Shown here one piece after another: positions 39,354 to 50,639 of a stretch of DNA of 64,000 nucleotides. A model generated the notes under the pieces. That model made no database searches, was not told where the DNA came from, and saw only the letters and a program-made list of their open reading frames with translations. Location of the stretch: NCBI GenBank assembly GCA_003254885.1, contig QANT01003046.1, positions 1 through 64,000 of the forward strand, in the 5' to 3' direction. Source of the stretch: Purshia tridentata. Taxonomy: Eukaryota; Streptophyta; Magnoliopsida; Rosales; Rosaceae. Made by a program: the position numbers and the translations under genes. Position 1 is the first letter of the stretch. Each line of letters begins with the position of its first letter.

Positions 39354-39989
39354 ATGAAAAGTTGGTTAAAGTCTTAATTTTCTTTTAGGTGCCATCTCAA
39401 AGAGATATAGCCATCTCTAAAAGATTAGCCATCTAGGGCTGATAATGCTACTCCGGCGATGAAAGCAGCGCTTGATGTAGGGTCTCGATCTTTTGGAGGA
39501 GTCCAAAAATAACTCCTCTCCACTTCCTCTTTAATGCTTCCCTTTCTATTAAAGTCCCTCCCATACCAAATTACCATTTAAAGCGATGCAACACCAACAA
39601 CCACAAAATAAAGTTCTACAAAATAAAAAAAATAAAAACAATTGAAAAAAGAAAAAGAAAATACCAAAAATGCCAAAAAAAGGTATAGAGAGAGAGAGGC
39701 TTGGGTTGCGTTGTTCAACGCACGTTGATTCATAATTAGCAATTAGTAATTACTCATAAGTTCATAACTCAAAAAGTCGGAGAGAAAAAGAAAAGAAAAG
39801 ATTATTTGTTTCTCAGAAACCAGAAACACAAAATACAAGACAAACACTTTCACTCATAAATTCATTCACAATCATCATCATTTTCACAATTTCCGAACCC
39901 CTGTCTCTCTCTCTCCCTCTCGATCTCTCCGCCCATCTTTGTTTCCAATTCAAACCGAAAATCAACCGATCGATCGAACGATCAACCCA

Positions 39990-42900
39990 ATGAGCACGGG
40001 CGAGCTTCTCAGCATCGAGCCTCTGGAGCTCAAGTTCCCATGTCAGTAAATATTACCAAACGCTTTCTTTCCGATCTGTGTGTTTTTTTTTTTTTTTTCC
40101 GTTTTTCAGGAGCTTGCATGTTGCCGTTTTTGTTTTCGTTTTCATCGTTTTTATTTTTATTTTTTGGCTTTTTCTTCAGTCGAATTGAAGAAACAGATCT
40201 CTTGCTCGCTTCTGCTGTCGAATAAGACCGATAGCTATGTCGCTTTTAAGGTATTCCCTCCTCTTTGTTTTTGTTTTTACACATGTGCTTCAGCTTCAAG
40301 TTGAAATTGAAATGCTTCTAGCCTTCTAAGAATTATAATATTATGTCATCTTTTTCATTTCTTTTTCTTTTCTAAGAATGCTTATATTCTCCATTTGGTT
40401 GTTGGGAAAATGTGGGAAATTTGTAAGTATTGTAAATGTGAACGCATCAGCTCCATTGAGCTTGAATTATTCATATTTTTATTTTGTTGCATTTGGCTAT
40501 GTTTGGGAGTGATTTACGTATGTTGCAAATCAGACAACATGAATAATAAAATTCAAATCCGGAATTTGTAATTAAGATTGGGAATTTTTTTTTTTCCTTA
40601 ATAATTTATTGTGCTTTTCCAATAACCAAATTGCTGGTTGAGATGAAGCATGTATTTGTAAGGTTTCTAGGATGCTTTGGATGTTTGATATGATTTGATT
40701 ATGCTCAGGTCAAGACTACGAATCCCAAGAAGTATTGTGTTCGTCCCAACACGGGAATTGTCATGCCTCGATCCACATGTGATGTTATAGGTGAATAATA
40801 TTCATTTTTGTTCTATAGTTAATATATATATATATATGTGTTTTGTGGTTTTTATAAATATTAACAAGTAATTATTTTTTTATCGTTGCTGTGATTAGTC
40901 ACAATGCAAGCACAGAAGGAGGCTCCTCTTGACATGCAATGCAAGGACAAGTTTCTGCTTCAGAGTGTAAAAACCAATGATGGTGCAACTCCAAAGGATA
41001 TTACTCCAGAAGTGGTAATTATATTATATTACACAATGTTGTGATTCTGATGTGTTTGTGTATTTTATGTTGAATGTTATTTATTTTTTGAATTGGGGTT
41101 GTGTAGTTCAATAAAGAGTCGGGAAATATGGTTGAGGAGTGCAAATTGAAAGTGGTATATGTTTCTGCTCCTCAACCACCTTCTCCGGTTCCAGAAGGGT
41201 CAGAAGAAGGGTCTTCACCTAGGGGTTCTTTTTCAGAGAATGGAAATGTGAATGGTGCTGAGTTTACCAATGTGAGTACTTGATGAGTATAAGACTATAT
41301 GATGAATTATTGTCTTCAGTCAGTAGAAAGATATTGATTGGCATGCTGTTTATCGTGATTACAGGCTCAAAGAGCATTTGTGGGGCGGCTTGATTCTCAG
41401 GTCAGATCTGCAGAGGTAAATGCCCACACACAGAACAAAAATCTACGATTATGTAGTGCCTCATACCTTATCCAGTTTCTGGGTTTTTTTGTTTGTATTT
41501 CATAAGGTCTGTTATGTTTGTCTTTAGGTCGGATGCCTATTTCATTGTTGTCCTTTTTATTTTGTTATAATTATCATTATGATTGAGTTGTGTACAAGCT
41601 TATTAGAAAGAATTATAAATTGATTTCTGAACTAGTTACTGTGACAACAAGGTTCATGTGACCTTGCTTAGTATCTTGTGTATCTATTTGCTAATTGGGT
41701 TGGTGCTCTATGTGCTAACAAAACCTGTCTAGCTTGATATTTGTTCCACACACACACATGCATGCACCCATCAGCACACATGGAATGGTATTTTATTTTT
41801 CTGGGCTTTATTGTACTACAGTTATCTCTGGTGCAATCCTTTATAGTGTGACGTATTTTATACTTGTCATCCATGCATGTACATTTATCCTCAATCTACA
41901 GCAAAATACCATGAAATGTCTGTAAGGCACTGTATGTGGAACTTGAGTTCTGTTGTCTTGCATAACATGGAATGTTGTACTGAGGTGTTCTCCTTGTTTT
42001 GCATTTGTATGCTTACAGAATTTTAGTATGGCACAATGTTCTCTTTCATGTTCCTTTTGTACTTAAATGGCTATATATTAATTTTGTAATTAGCATGCGT
42101 TAATGGGTAAAAATTAGGATGAACCCATCATTAGAGAATTACTGTAATCACTGTTTTTCCCCCTGGTTTAGTTACCTTTCAGAGTTCAGCCTTACCTGAA
42201 TCTGAGGATTGTCAGAAAATGATGGAAAGTTTTCGGATTCCACCTTTTGGCTTTTTTGTGATTGTTCCTTGGATGACAAGTTTTATTTCTTGCTTATTTG
42301 ACTCTCTTAGAGATCTAGTTGTGGTTTATCAAAGCATCATCAACATGCCTGACATCACAAAAGAGCTATTTTATGTTTTTAATGGGTGTTGAAACTTTTC
42401 CATTTCTTGCAAATGCCTTTCATTTGCAAGATTTGAGTGTTTCCTGCACTTTATTAAGAAACAACCAATATTGAATTGGTGAGTAATCTACACATATGGA
42501 AATATGTAATCTACACAAGTGAATCATGTAAGCTGCATCCACTTCTGCTGTTGATACTGTTGCTTATGCCATAAGTAGTAGTACTCTACCATTTAACTTT
42601 TGGTGTTTCCAGTCTAGCCTTAATCCTTTTTCTTGTATAATTGCAGGCAAAAGCACTTATTTTGAAATTGACAGAGGAAAAGAATAGTGCAATTCAACAA
42701 ACTAGCAGGCTTCGTCAGGAGCTGGTGAGAGTTTATGGAATTTATATGGAATTATGTTTGTCCTCTGCTTTATTCTGTATTGATTGTGTAATGCCAATTT
42801 GCAATGATCAAAATTAGTTCGTCATTGAGCGGATGTGCATATGCCTTGATGGTGTTATTGAAAGTTCATAGCAACAGAAATATCAGCAAGCTCTAAGAAG

Positions 42901-43562
42901 TCTGCATGTTTTCTTTCCTCATAATGCTCTGTCTTTACAAGTGTCTGAAATGATTTCTGCTTGCCGCCTCTTTTTTTCCTATTGAAAAGTCACCATAAGT
43001 AGATATACTAATCACTCACTAGTTATGACTTATGAGTTCTATATCTTGATTTGCCAAAGAGAAGAAAGAGTACTAAGAATTGTTTAGAAGAACTGAGGGT
43101 AGATTAATTTATAATAATCCTGAGGGAGGTTATAGTAACTTTTATGTTATCTTTGTTCTTTTCGTAACCTTTTTGGCTCCTTGATTTGTGTATATAGTAC
43201 CAAAATATAGAATGCAAAATTTTGTGGCCGTATTATACTGATTTAGATTTTGTTTCTTATTTAACTTTTCTGAAGTTTATACATCTACTTTTAAAGGCTA
43301 CAGTAATTTTCCCATCCTATCATACAATATATTTTTGCGAATTGCATGTGATGTGAAGCTTATGGTTCTTCTATGGATTTCACATTTCTTCATTGTTATT
43401 CTCTTGCTTCCCAAATATGTTTTTTGCTTTTCTTATTAAGTTATTGTGTAGGAACTCTTGAGGCATAAAGGGGCGAAAAGTGGTGGTGGGGTTTCGATCA
43501 TGTTTGTCATTATTGTTGGATTGCTTGGCATACTTTTGGGTTACCTCATGAAGAAGTCGTAA
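39990..43562 (+). CDS. VAP27: Vesicle-associated membrane protein-associated protein (VAP27)
   Basis: Eight exons: 39990-40041, 40180-40250, 40709-40790, 40899-41014, 41107-41271, 41365-41415, 42647-42724 and 43452-43562. All are GT-AG, giving 241 residues, similar to Arabidopsis VAP27-1/PVA12 (about 239-256). The MSP domain is at about 5-127, with VKTTNPKKYCVRPNTGIV forming the FFAT-motif binding face. A Ser/Pro-rich linker is at about 128-160, a coiled coil at about 170-210, and a single C-terminal transmembrane anchor at about 219-238, followed by KKS. Such tail-anchored proteins tether the ER to the plasma membrane, cytoskeleton and endosomes. Intron 6 is long (about 1.2 kb). Which VAP27 paralogue this is cannot be told from the sequence alone. 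Confidence 0.93.
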
Positions 43563-43800
43563 GCACTCTGTTCCAGATCTTTTGTCAAACCGGTTCCTTC
43601 TCAGTCATTGAAGAATGATTGCTGATGGAGAAGTTAAAAAGCGATGATCATTTGTAGTTAGTTTTGCGAAAGCTTCCAAACTTGGTTAGATGGGGTCATG
43701 GATCTGTAGGTGCTGGAATTCTAGATTAGTGCGTGGAACTCGTGTGGTAAACTTACGTTCTTTTTGTAACTTAAAGAGGATGATTTTCTTTTCACTTTGT

Positions 43801-43833
43801 TTTTTTTTTTTTTTTTTTTTTTTNTTTTTTTTT
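43801..43833. repeat. Poly(T) tract with an unresolved base
   Basis: A run of T with N at 43824. The length is uncertain in the assembly. It falls in the likely VAP 3' UTR. Confidence 0.9.
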
Positions 43834-44743
43834 GTGGTTCAACTTGAGAGATTTTGGTTAACTGTATCTCTGATGGTTAATAATTGTATACATCTCAGTG
43901 TGATGTGAACATGTGTTCATTTGTTTTATATTGTTTTTGTTTGTTGGTAGCTATCCCAATGAATCTCAGATTCTCTCATTTATTTATTTATTTTGTGTTT
44001 GTTTGTTTTGGGTTGGTTAATCTAAACCTCTCCTCTAAGCAGTGGGTGTGTATGGAAAACAAGAATTTTGCGGAGTATTTTATTGGATTGCGATGAATAT
44101 TAATAGAAACTATTTGTCGAGAATTGGTGATAAACTATCGTAAAATTCATAATTATCATCCATTTCAAGTTGATCCCTAGGTTCCACCTTCACTGGTCAT
44201 ATGTTAAGATTGTTTGATTCGAAGAATGGTCTGAACTGAAGGTTCTAAAGTCTAAACCTTCACGTTTGATTTTGCTTATGCATCGTTGGCTTATTTTTTG
44301 TTGTCTTCTGTCAATTATATTTTTAACTTATTTTTGGCTTGGTAGTTTTACTCTTAGTGCGAAATAAGCATGATTGTGAATTTATGTTGTTTAATTGGCT
44401 GAAGATAAAAGCTTCTTTTTTACATAGTTACCCTCTCTTATAATAAAAAAGAAATAAGCATGATTTCTAATTTTATCCTTCGTATTCTAAACACATCAGA
44501 GTTGAATCCAAATGTGAATGTGAGATTTCTAAAATCAAGGATCTTAGTTAAATTGGTTGAAAATGATATTAACAATATATATACTTGTGTTTGTACAAAA
44601 AGAAATATATGGATTTCACATTAGTGTTCGAACTCACCCATGAGTGTAGGAATTTTGATCATTGGTGTTCAAATCTTGACTAGTGCAGCTCAATGAGAAT
44701 TACACAAATAGAAAACCTTGTCGTTTGAGAATTTTTCCACTTC

Positions 44744-44764
44744 TTTTTTTTTTTTTTTGGCCAA
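44744..44764 (-). mobile_element. Ultra-short retroposon-like insertion (Tn-GGCCAA)
   Basis: A T tract of about 15 bases followed by GGCCAA interrupts a perfect 17-base direct repeat, GAGAATTTTTCCACTTC, at 44727-44743 and 44765-44781. On the minus strand it reads TTGGCC plus a poly(A) tail, the same motif as at 26467. Confidence 0.65.
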
Positions 44765-44971
44765 GAGAATTTTTCCACTTCAACATATGCAGTTAGAGGA
44801 ATAAAAAGGTTGGATTGGATCTCACATTTCGGTGGTGGTGGTGTTGATGGTAGTAGAAATTGGGTCTGAATAGTAGCGCCCAACAAAGTTTTTAATCTTT
44901 GTTTAGAACTCTAAACCCAAAACCCATAGGCCCAAATATAACGGTGTAGAGATGAACATGAATTTGTTTGT

Positions 44972-45012
44972 TTCTAGAACCTTCAAAGTATCCCCTCAGC
45001 TCTGGAACTTTC
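44972..45012 (+). promoter_or_regulatory. Heat-shock elements of the HSP20 gene
   Basis: TTCTAGAACCTTC at 44972-44984 is a perfect three-unit heat-shock element (TTC nn GAA nn TTC). A second perfect two-unit site, GAACTTTC, is at 45005-45012. A TATA-like box follows about 40 bases downstream. HSF-bound sites of this form drive heat induction of plant small HSPs. Confidence 0.8.
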
Positions 45013-45054
45013 TCCAACTCTCTCCTTCTTTCCTCTCGTCACAAGTGTCTGCTC

Positions 45055-45062
45055 TATTTAAA
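45055..45062 (+). promoter_or_regulatory. TATA box of the HSP20 gene
   Basis: TATTTAAA, 146 bases upstream of the ATG and 42 bases downstream of the nearer heat-shock element. Confidence 0.65.
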
Positions 45063-45207
45063 ACCTCCTCCTTAAACCCATCACGTACCAAAAATCCAAA
45101 CACAGACCACAACAATACCCAAACCTATCATTTTCCATTTCTTTGTATCTCTTTCTGTTCAAGCTTAAACCTTCGAAAGCATCCCACATTTCCTAGCAAC
45201 CAGGACA

Positions 45208-45954
45208 ATGGCTTCTTCAGTTTCAATCCTTCTCAGAAGGGCCTCATCCCCAACCCTCGTGTCCAAGCTCGCCAACCCCATTCGCTCTGCCTCTATAGCT
45301 CCATCTGTTTCCCGCTTTTTCAACACCAACGCCCAGCTCACCAACTACGACGACGAGAGTTCGGTTCCCGTCGATCGCGGCTCCGACAGATCCCTCTCTC
45401 GCCGCCGTGACTCTGCTCCCGGCTTTTTCTCAGGTAGTTGTCATCTGGGTTCTTCCCATTTTCCCCCAATTTGAATTCACTAGTTTTATCTTATATAATT
45501 CAGGGTTATCTAAATTGGGTTTTTGTCAATTTCGTGAGTTGCAGATGTGTTCGATCCATTTTCACCGACGAGGAGTCTGAGCCAAGTTCTGAACTTGATG
45601 GACCAGATGATGGAGAACCCATTTCTCGGAGCCTCTAGAGGGTCGAGAAGAGGGTGGGACGTGAAGGAAAGCGAGGACGCTCTGTATCTGCGGATGGACA
45701 TGCCAGGTCTGGACAAGGAGGACGTGAAGGTGTCTGTGGAGCAGAACACGCTGACAGTGAAAGGGGAGGCCAAGGATGAAGAGGACGAAGAGAGTGGTGG
45801 GGCGAGAAGGGTTTCTAGCAGACTGGATCTGCCTCCGAATCTGTACAAGCTGGATTCCATCAGGGCTGAGATGAAGAATGGGGTTCTGAAGTTGGTGGTT
45901 CCTAAGGTCAAAGAGGAGGAGAAGGAGAATGTTTATCAGGTTAAGATTGAGTGA
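45208..45954 (+). CDS. HSP23.6: Mitochondrial small heat-shock protein (HSP20)
   Basis: Two exons, 45208-45433 and 45545-45954, one GT-AG intron, 211 residues. Arabidopsis HSP23.6-M is about 210. The N-terminal 35 or so residues are rich in Arg, Ser and Ala with no acids (MASSVSILLRRASSPTLVSK), a mitochondrial presequence. The region DVFDPFSPTRSLSQVL leads into the alpha-crystallin domain at about 108-205, with WDVKESEDALYLRMDMPGL and the conserved GVLKLVVPK near the end. It acts as an ATP-independent holdase in the mitochondrial matrix under heat. A single intron at this place is normal for the organellar class. Heat-shock elements upstream support heat induction. An earlier frame beginning at 44952 is out of frame and overlapping, and is not a gene. 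Confidence 0.94.
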
Positions 45955-46757
45955 AGAGCTTGGGCTCTCTGTTTGGTGTTTGAGTATGTAAATTTTGGTT
46001 TAGTGGTTTGGCTTTTAGTTGTGATTTGTAAACTCGGCATTAGGATGAATAAATAGATCTACGTGGAGTGGAGTCCTAAACAAGTAGTAGAACATTTGGG
46101 ACCTCACCCTCATGGCTATGTAAGTGTACTAAAGCTAAAATGCATTGGAGGGTCGTTTGTGTTCTACTGTTAAGTGCAGTGAGCTAAACCCACATAGATC
46201 GTCTTTTCTGGTTCATTTTGGTGTGCTAAGTAAAAATGACATTGAAGGCTCATTGTATTAAGGATTTCTCGTGATCTATTTTGTCCGCTAACCCTCTCAT
46301 GGTTCACATGAAAGTAGCTGCGTTAGAGTAGCATTCAATCAACTTAACTAAACGCAACTCAACTGTTGCTTATTGTATGCCTGAGGGAACAGTCCCTGCT
46401 TCCCAAAAATGGCATGGCAAACTTTTGTGCTACAAAATGAACTGTTCTGACAAACGAAGCTTATAGAGGAAGCAAAGTACAACATGAAACCGAATGTAAT
46501 AAAACTTTAATACAAAGTGGACAAGTTACAAAAACCAGAGGAATTTATAAACATCCGCTTCTTTTATTTCCCATTTCTGAAGGCCCTATATAATGTTCAT
46601 AAAATATGATCGAAAACAGGTTACTTCAAAGTGATTTTTCATCTTCGTAGACCTATTCTGTATATTAAACTTTTTATTTGGTAAATTAGAAGCGTCTTGT
46701 TCTACATCAACAAGTAACTAGAACTAATATGCTATGGACCAAAACTGAAAACAATCA
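45955..46757. other. Intergenic
   Basis: The HSP20 3' UTR and AT-rich spacer up to the tRNA. No gene is seen. Confidence 0.5.
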
Positions 46758-46829
46758 GTCGTTGTAGTATAGTGGTAAGTATTCCCGCCTGTCACGCGGG
46801 TGACCCGGGTTCGATCCCCGGCAACGGCG
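46758..46829 (+). tRNA. tRNA-Asp (GUC anticodon)
   Basis: Seventy-two bases fold as a full cloverleaf. The 7-bp acceptor stem pairs GTCGTTG with CAACGGC and the discriminator is G. The D arm contains TAGTATAGTGGTAAGTA. The anticodon stem-loop is CCCGCCTGTCACGCGGG with GTC at the centre, and the T arm contains GGTTCGATCC (also the B box). There is no intron and CCA is not encoded, as expected for a nuclear gene. An upstream CAA motif and a downstream T8 run fit RNA polymerase III transcription. Confidence 0.98.
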
Positions 46830-46832
46830 ATA

Positions 46833-46840
46833 TTTTTTTT
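46833..46840 (+). terminator. RNA polymerase III terminator
   Basis: Eight T residues begin four bases after the tRNA 3' end. Confidence 0.85.
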
Positions 46841-48392
46841 GGCATAACTTTGACCCAAAGAAAAGCACAATCGTAAGTCCATTATTCATCAACCACAAAC
46901 CTGCACTTAAGAAACCCTTTTGAATTTTGACCCATTGAATTGAAACCCTTTGAATAAAAAAAGGTCAAACTTAGGCAGATAATCTACTTGAACACAAACT
47001 GAAAAGATATAAAAAAGAATGAAACATTCACGAATTTTCCAAGCATACTATAATCTTGGCCTGCTCCATCATTAAACTTTATCCCACTCTGTGCAATTCT
47101 TTTAAACCTCATTGGTTTTTCACCATCTTCAATGAGCATTGCTTTGCATTCATATTGTACATGCCAAATGATGGACACGGACAAAGGTGATTTAGTTGTC
47201 ATTATGCTGAAGTAAAGGTTGTTCTCTGGACATTTACAAATTAATTCATCACCCACATATTGATAATTTTAGGGGCTAATGAACCTGCTTAACACTTACC
47301 ACATGAAACTACAAGGTGTGTTGTTATTCATCATCTCTTCACGCTCAAAACATACATGGTACAGAACTAATATATTCAAAGTGCAAATGCATATCAGTGG
47401 TAAAGCTATACAAAGTAAACTAAGTTAGGAAAGCAAACAATCTCTAGTTTCTAGATATGTACAAGTACAACCCTCTTATTATTAGTCTCCAAAAAGACAT
47501 GGTCACTTACAGACCAGCTTTACCAACTCAAATTCAGGTAATACATGCTGAAGAAATTTTGGTGACAAAGATACAATATTTTTCTCCCCTCATGCTCTCT
47601 TCCACTATTTAGGTATTGCAAAAAACTTTAAAAAAAATCTCTACCAAAAAAAAAAAAAAAACTTAAAACAATAAATGAGCACCAAAAAACTTAAAACAAG
47701 ACTATAGTCCAGGTGGTATTTGTGTAAAAAAGCCAAACAATAAATGAGCACCAAAAAACTTAAAACAAGAAGCAAGCCTGTGGATCTTCAAAAATTGCAT
47801 TACAAGTTGCAAATCTCTACTTTTGACAGGTGCACAAAACGAGATATTATCTTTGCTTGCTCCTTTTTTTTTTTTTTTTTTNTTTTTTTTTTTCCTGGTT
47901 GGGAGGTGAGGATAGGTGATAAATAGCAATCGAAAACATGCTTACAATCCATCCAAACTCATGGATGTGCTTATCAAGTTATCCCCAACACCGAAATGCT
48001 TTTCATCTAAATAGCTTTGAACCACATTGTCATGTTTATGGGTCTCTTCTCTTTGTTTAAGTACTCTACTGAAGAAACTCAGGTTTTTTTTATCTACATA
48101 GTCTACATTGATATTTTTAACCTAGAAAAATGGGATCTGATCTTACAGATTTCAAGTACCACATAAGCATTTATATACAAAGCAAAATGGAAAACAGTTT
48201 GGCCACTTGCAGGACATCTTCCCCTGTATGTAAAGTAATTGTAACATCATCATAGAAACAAGTCAAGCAACCATAACAACATTCGATACATCAAACACCA
48301 AAGATTTCATTATACAGATTACAAAAAACAATTATAATCTGAAAATTCAAAGATCTACTTAGTTAAACAACACTTCTGTTACTCTATATACC
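46841..48392. other. Intergenic, 1.55 kb
   Basis: No gene is supported with confidence. A minus-strand open stretch at 46984-47256 has a protein-like composition (for example QYECKAMLIEDGEKP) but begins with GTG and has no recognisable domain. A poly(T) tract with N at 47882 and a direct-repeat pair (47666-47770) are present. Confidence 0.45.
47666..47770. repeat. 36-base direct repeat around a 33-base spacer
   Basis: Identical 36-base copies at 47666-47701 and 47735-47770, with an unrelated 33-base segment ending in AAAAAAGCC between them. This is either a 69-base tandem duplication with a lost half, or an insertion with an unusually long target duplication. Confidence 0.8.
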
Positions 48393-49061
48393 TCACCTCC
48401 TAGAAAACCCTCTATCCTTAAAAGCAGCTGCATCTTTTCGGCTCTTGTTCAGAAGCAAAGTCCGTTCCCTTTCCTTCTCTCGCTTCTCCCTTCTCAACCG
48501 TTCTTCCCTCAATTCTTCCAATGTCTTCTTTCCACTCTTGTTCTTCTTCTCCTCCTTGACCCCTCTTGATGATTCATCATCCTCACCACTCTCATCATTT
48601 GCATCCGCACTTAGCTTTTCAAGGTACCATGGCAGTTTAACTCCTTTACCAGCAACTCCATAGCCCAATTTATACTTCTCATCCTCTGCTGTCACAACCC
48701 TCGGCTTCGCTTCCTCTTTCTTCATCTTCTTATTCTTCTTAAACCCATCTTTAGCATCATCTCCCTCCTTCTCCAACCCCTTAATAGGGTCAAAAATCTT
48801 AATCCCTTCAAAGAGATTAATATGACCCGGCTTCGATTCCACTTCAGCAGGCTGCTCAGCTTGGATCAACGGAGCCAAGCCACGGGCAACCCGGAGCTGC
48901 TCAAGACGGTACTCAGCATCCCGCTTTCGCGACTGTTCACGCTTGAGCTGCTCTTCTTTGGCAGCAGCTTCTTCATCCTGCCGCACCTTCTCTCTGTTAT
49001 CAAAGTTGTACACATTCCACCGCTTCTGGGGCAGTATATTCAGACCTCCGTGACCTCCCAT
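48393..49061 (-). CDS. LENG1-type Cir_N domain protein
   Basis: A single coding exon of 222 residues. The start is the ATG at 49061, because the protein then begins MGGHGGLNILPQKRWNVYN, the conserved opening of leukocyte receptor cluster member 1 (LENG1) homologues and of the Cir_N domain. Residues about 1-60 form the Cir_N domain and its basic helix. The centre is rich in Lys, and the C-terminus (about 175-222) is a strongly charged helix ending DRGFSRR. LENG1 homologues are nuclear and spliceosome-associated by inference. A likely 5' UTR intron runs from a GT donor at about 49512 to an AG acceptor at about 49093, and a TATA box lies at 49588-49595. The intron makes the ATG the first codon after the acceptor region. 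Confidence 0.88.
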   Translation of the reverse strand: MGGHGGLNILPQKRWNVYNFDNREKVRQDEEAAAKEEQLKREQSRKRDAEYRLEQLRVARGLAPLIQAEQPAEVESKPGHINLFEGIKIFDPIKGLEKEGDDAKDGFKKNKKMKKEEAKPRVVTAEDEKYKLGYGVAGKGVKLPWYLEKLSADANDESGEDDESSRGVKEEKKNKSGKKTLEELREERLRREKREKERERTLLLNKSRKDAAAFKDRGFSRR

Positions 49062-49587
49062 TACTACTTTTAACTTCAAATTACAGCTTTACCTGCATAT
49101 AAAATGAAAAAACGATCAATTGGGTTTTTGCCAAAAAAGAATCAAACTTTGATAGGTCAGACTCAGAAAGTTTTTTAGGTAAAGATTCGATTATGTAATT
49201 TGGACAAAAGAGTTTAAAAGAAAACGAAACCAGGGTTCCGAAGGCTATGTAAATGGCTGCATAGAATTGAATTTAGGTTACGTAAACGAAATACGATTCC
49301 GAGTTAAATTCAATACCTGCATACGGAATTCGAAAAATAGAATTGTGCAAAGCTATAAATTAGGGTTTCGGAAACGAAAAAAAGGAAATTGGTGAAATTA
49401 AGACGGGCTGCAAATCACATACTGCAAATTAGAATGGGATAGTAATCGATGCAATATATGATGTACAAACATAAACTTATAAGATACAAACAACCAACAA
49501 AGACCATAACTTACAGCTTCTTAAGACTCAAAGAACAGAGGAGAACCCAAAAAGGGAACGCGTGGTCTACTGGGTTGGGTTTTGCCG

Positions 49588-49595
49588 TATTTATA
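49588..49595 (-). promoter_or_regulatory. TATA box of the LENG1-type gene
   Basis: On the minus strand this reads TATAAATA in the context GGTATAAATAC, about 75 bases upstream of the probable 5' UTR intron donor. Confidence 0.6.
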
Positions 49596-50639
49596 CCTTT
49601 TCTTTTCTTTATTTTTTCCGTTTTGTTTGTTTTTTATTTTATTTTTCTTTAAATACCAAATCTTAATAATCTTTCCTTTTTGTAGCATCGTAATATTTCC
49701 TTGTTTTAGCCTAATAATTTTTGCTTTTAAATACAATAATTCGATAAATTTTTGGATTATATATAGATATAATTTTTTTTGTTATATTGGAGGAAAATCA
49801 TTATCCTTAGCTCACTCACTTTCACTATTTGGACTAACCCAAAGACTTAGATTAGATGCTTGTTGAAAAGTCATTTATACTCTTTTTGCTTTTTTAGGGC
49901 TAAAAACTTATCTTCCATTATATTTTCTTATTTATAATTAAATATTAACATCTTTTACTTAAAAAAAAAATTTCATTGAAAAGTTTTAAAGAAAAAAAAG
50001 ACAATGTTAAATGAGTAGTGTTTTCAAGTTCATTTTCACCAATTTAATATTTTTGTCTTTTTTATTTTTATTTTATAGAATTGCTCAAGTAAATTAAGAA
50101 CATCTGGCGCCAATGAAGATCATGCTGAATATATTATATCTTTATTTGTGCAGGTGAAGTGGGAAATGGCTGATGAGAAGACTGAATGGCATGAACATAA
50201 CTTGAACCGAGGGATTGTTCTTGTGCCCGCTTTAAAAGTCGATGTCATCACACATTTAAGGGCAAAGAGTGTAAGGCTACGAAGTTTTGATTAATTTTAT
50301 TGTAAGCTGTCATTCTTTTTAATTGAATTTGTTGGGGGGGTTGAAAGTGGACTTGGTTGACCACTTTGTGAAATTAGACATACAAGCTATCACATTGCAT
50401 ATTCATAAAAGCAACAACAAAAAGAAAAACAATGTGCATGAAGCAGCAAACACACATTTCACATTCAGATCATTATATATGTAACATGGAAATGCACCCA
50501 TTAGCAATTTAGAATGTAGACTTCTTACACTGCAATCCTTTCTGTTATACAGCCCTATTTTATAAGTATTACTATCTAGGTATACAAAGAGGTACCATTA
50601 TGAGCAACCAAAGTTCAGTTGTCTGCCTCAGCCATCCCT
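49596..50639. other. Intergenic, with an exon-like fragment
   Basis: AT-rich spacer. The segment 50154-50294 (+) is open and protein-like, preceded by a good acceptor (TTTGTGCAG) and reading VKWEMADEKTEWHEHNL, then NRGIVLVPALKVDVITHL. I do not recognise it. It may be a detached exon or a gene remnant. Confidence 0.35.

Larger units (their letters stand above)
37283..39989. other. Intergenic, 2.7 kb
   Basis: No gene is supported. It contains an old flanked insertion (38541-38559) and a recent 122-base tandem duplication (39110-39353). The final 300 bases, CT-rich, are the leader and promoter of the VAP gene. Confidence 0.5.
43563..44971. other. Intergenic, 1.4 kb
   Basis: VAP 3' UTR, a poly(T) tract and one ultra-short insertion. 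No gene is supported. Confidence 0.5.
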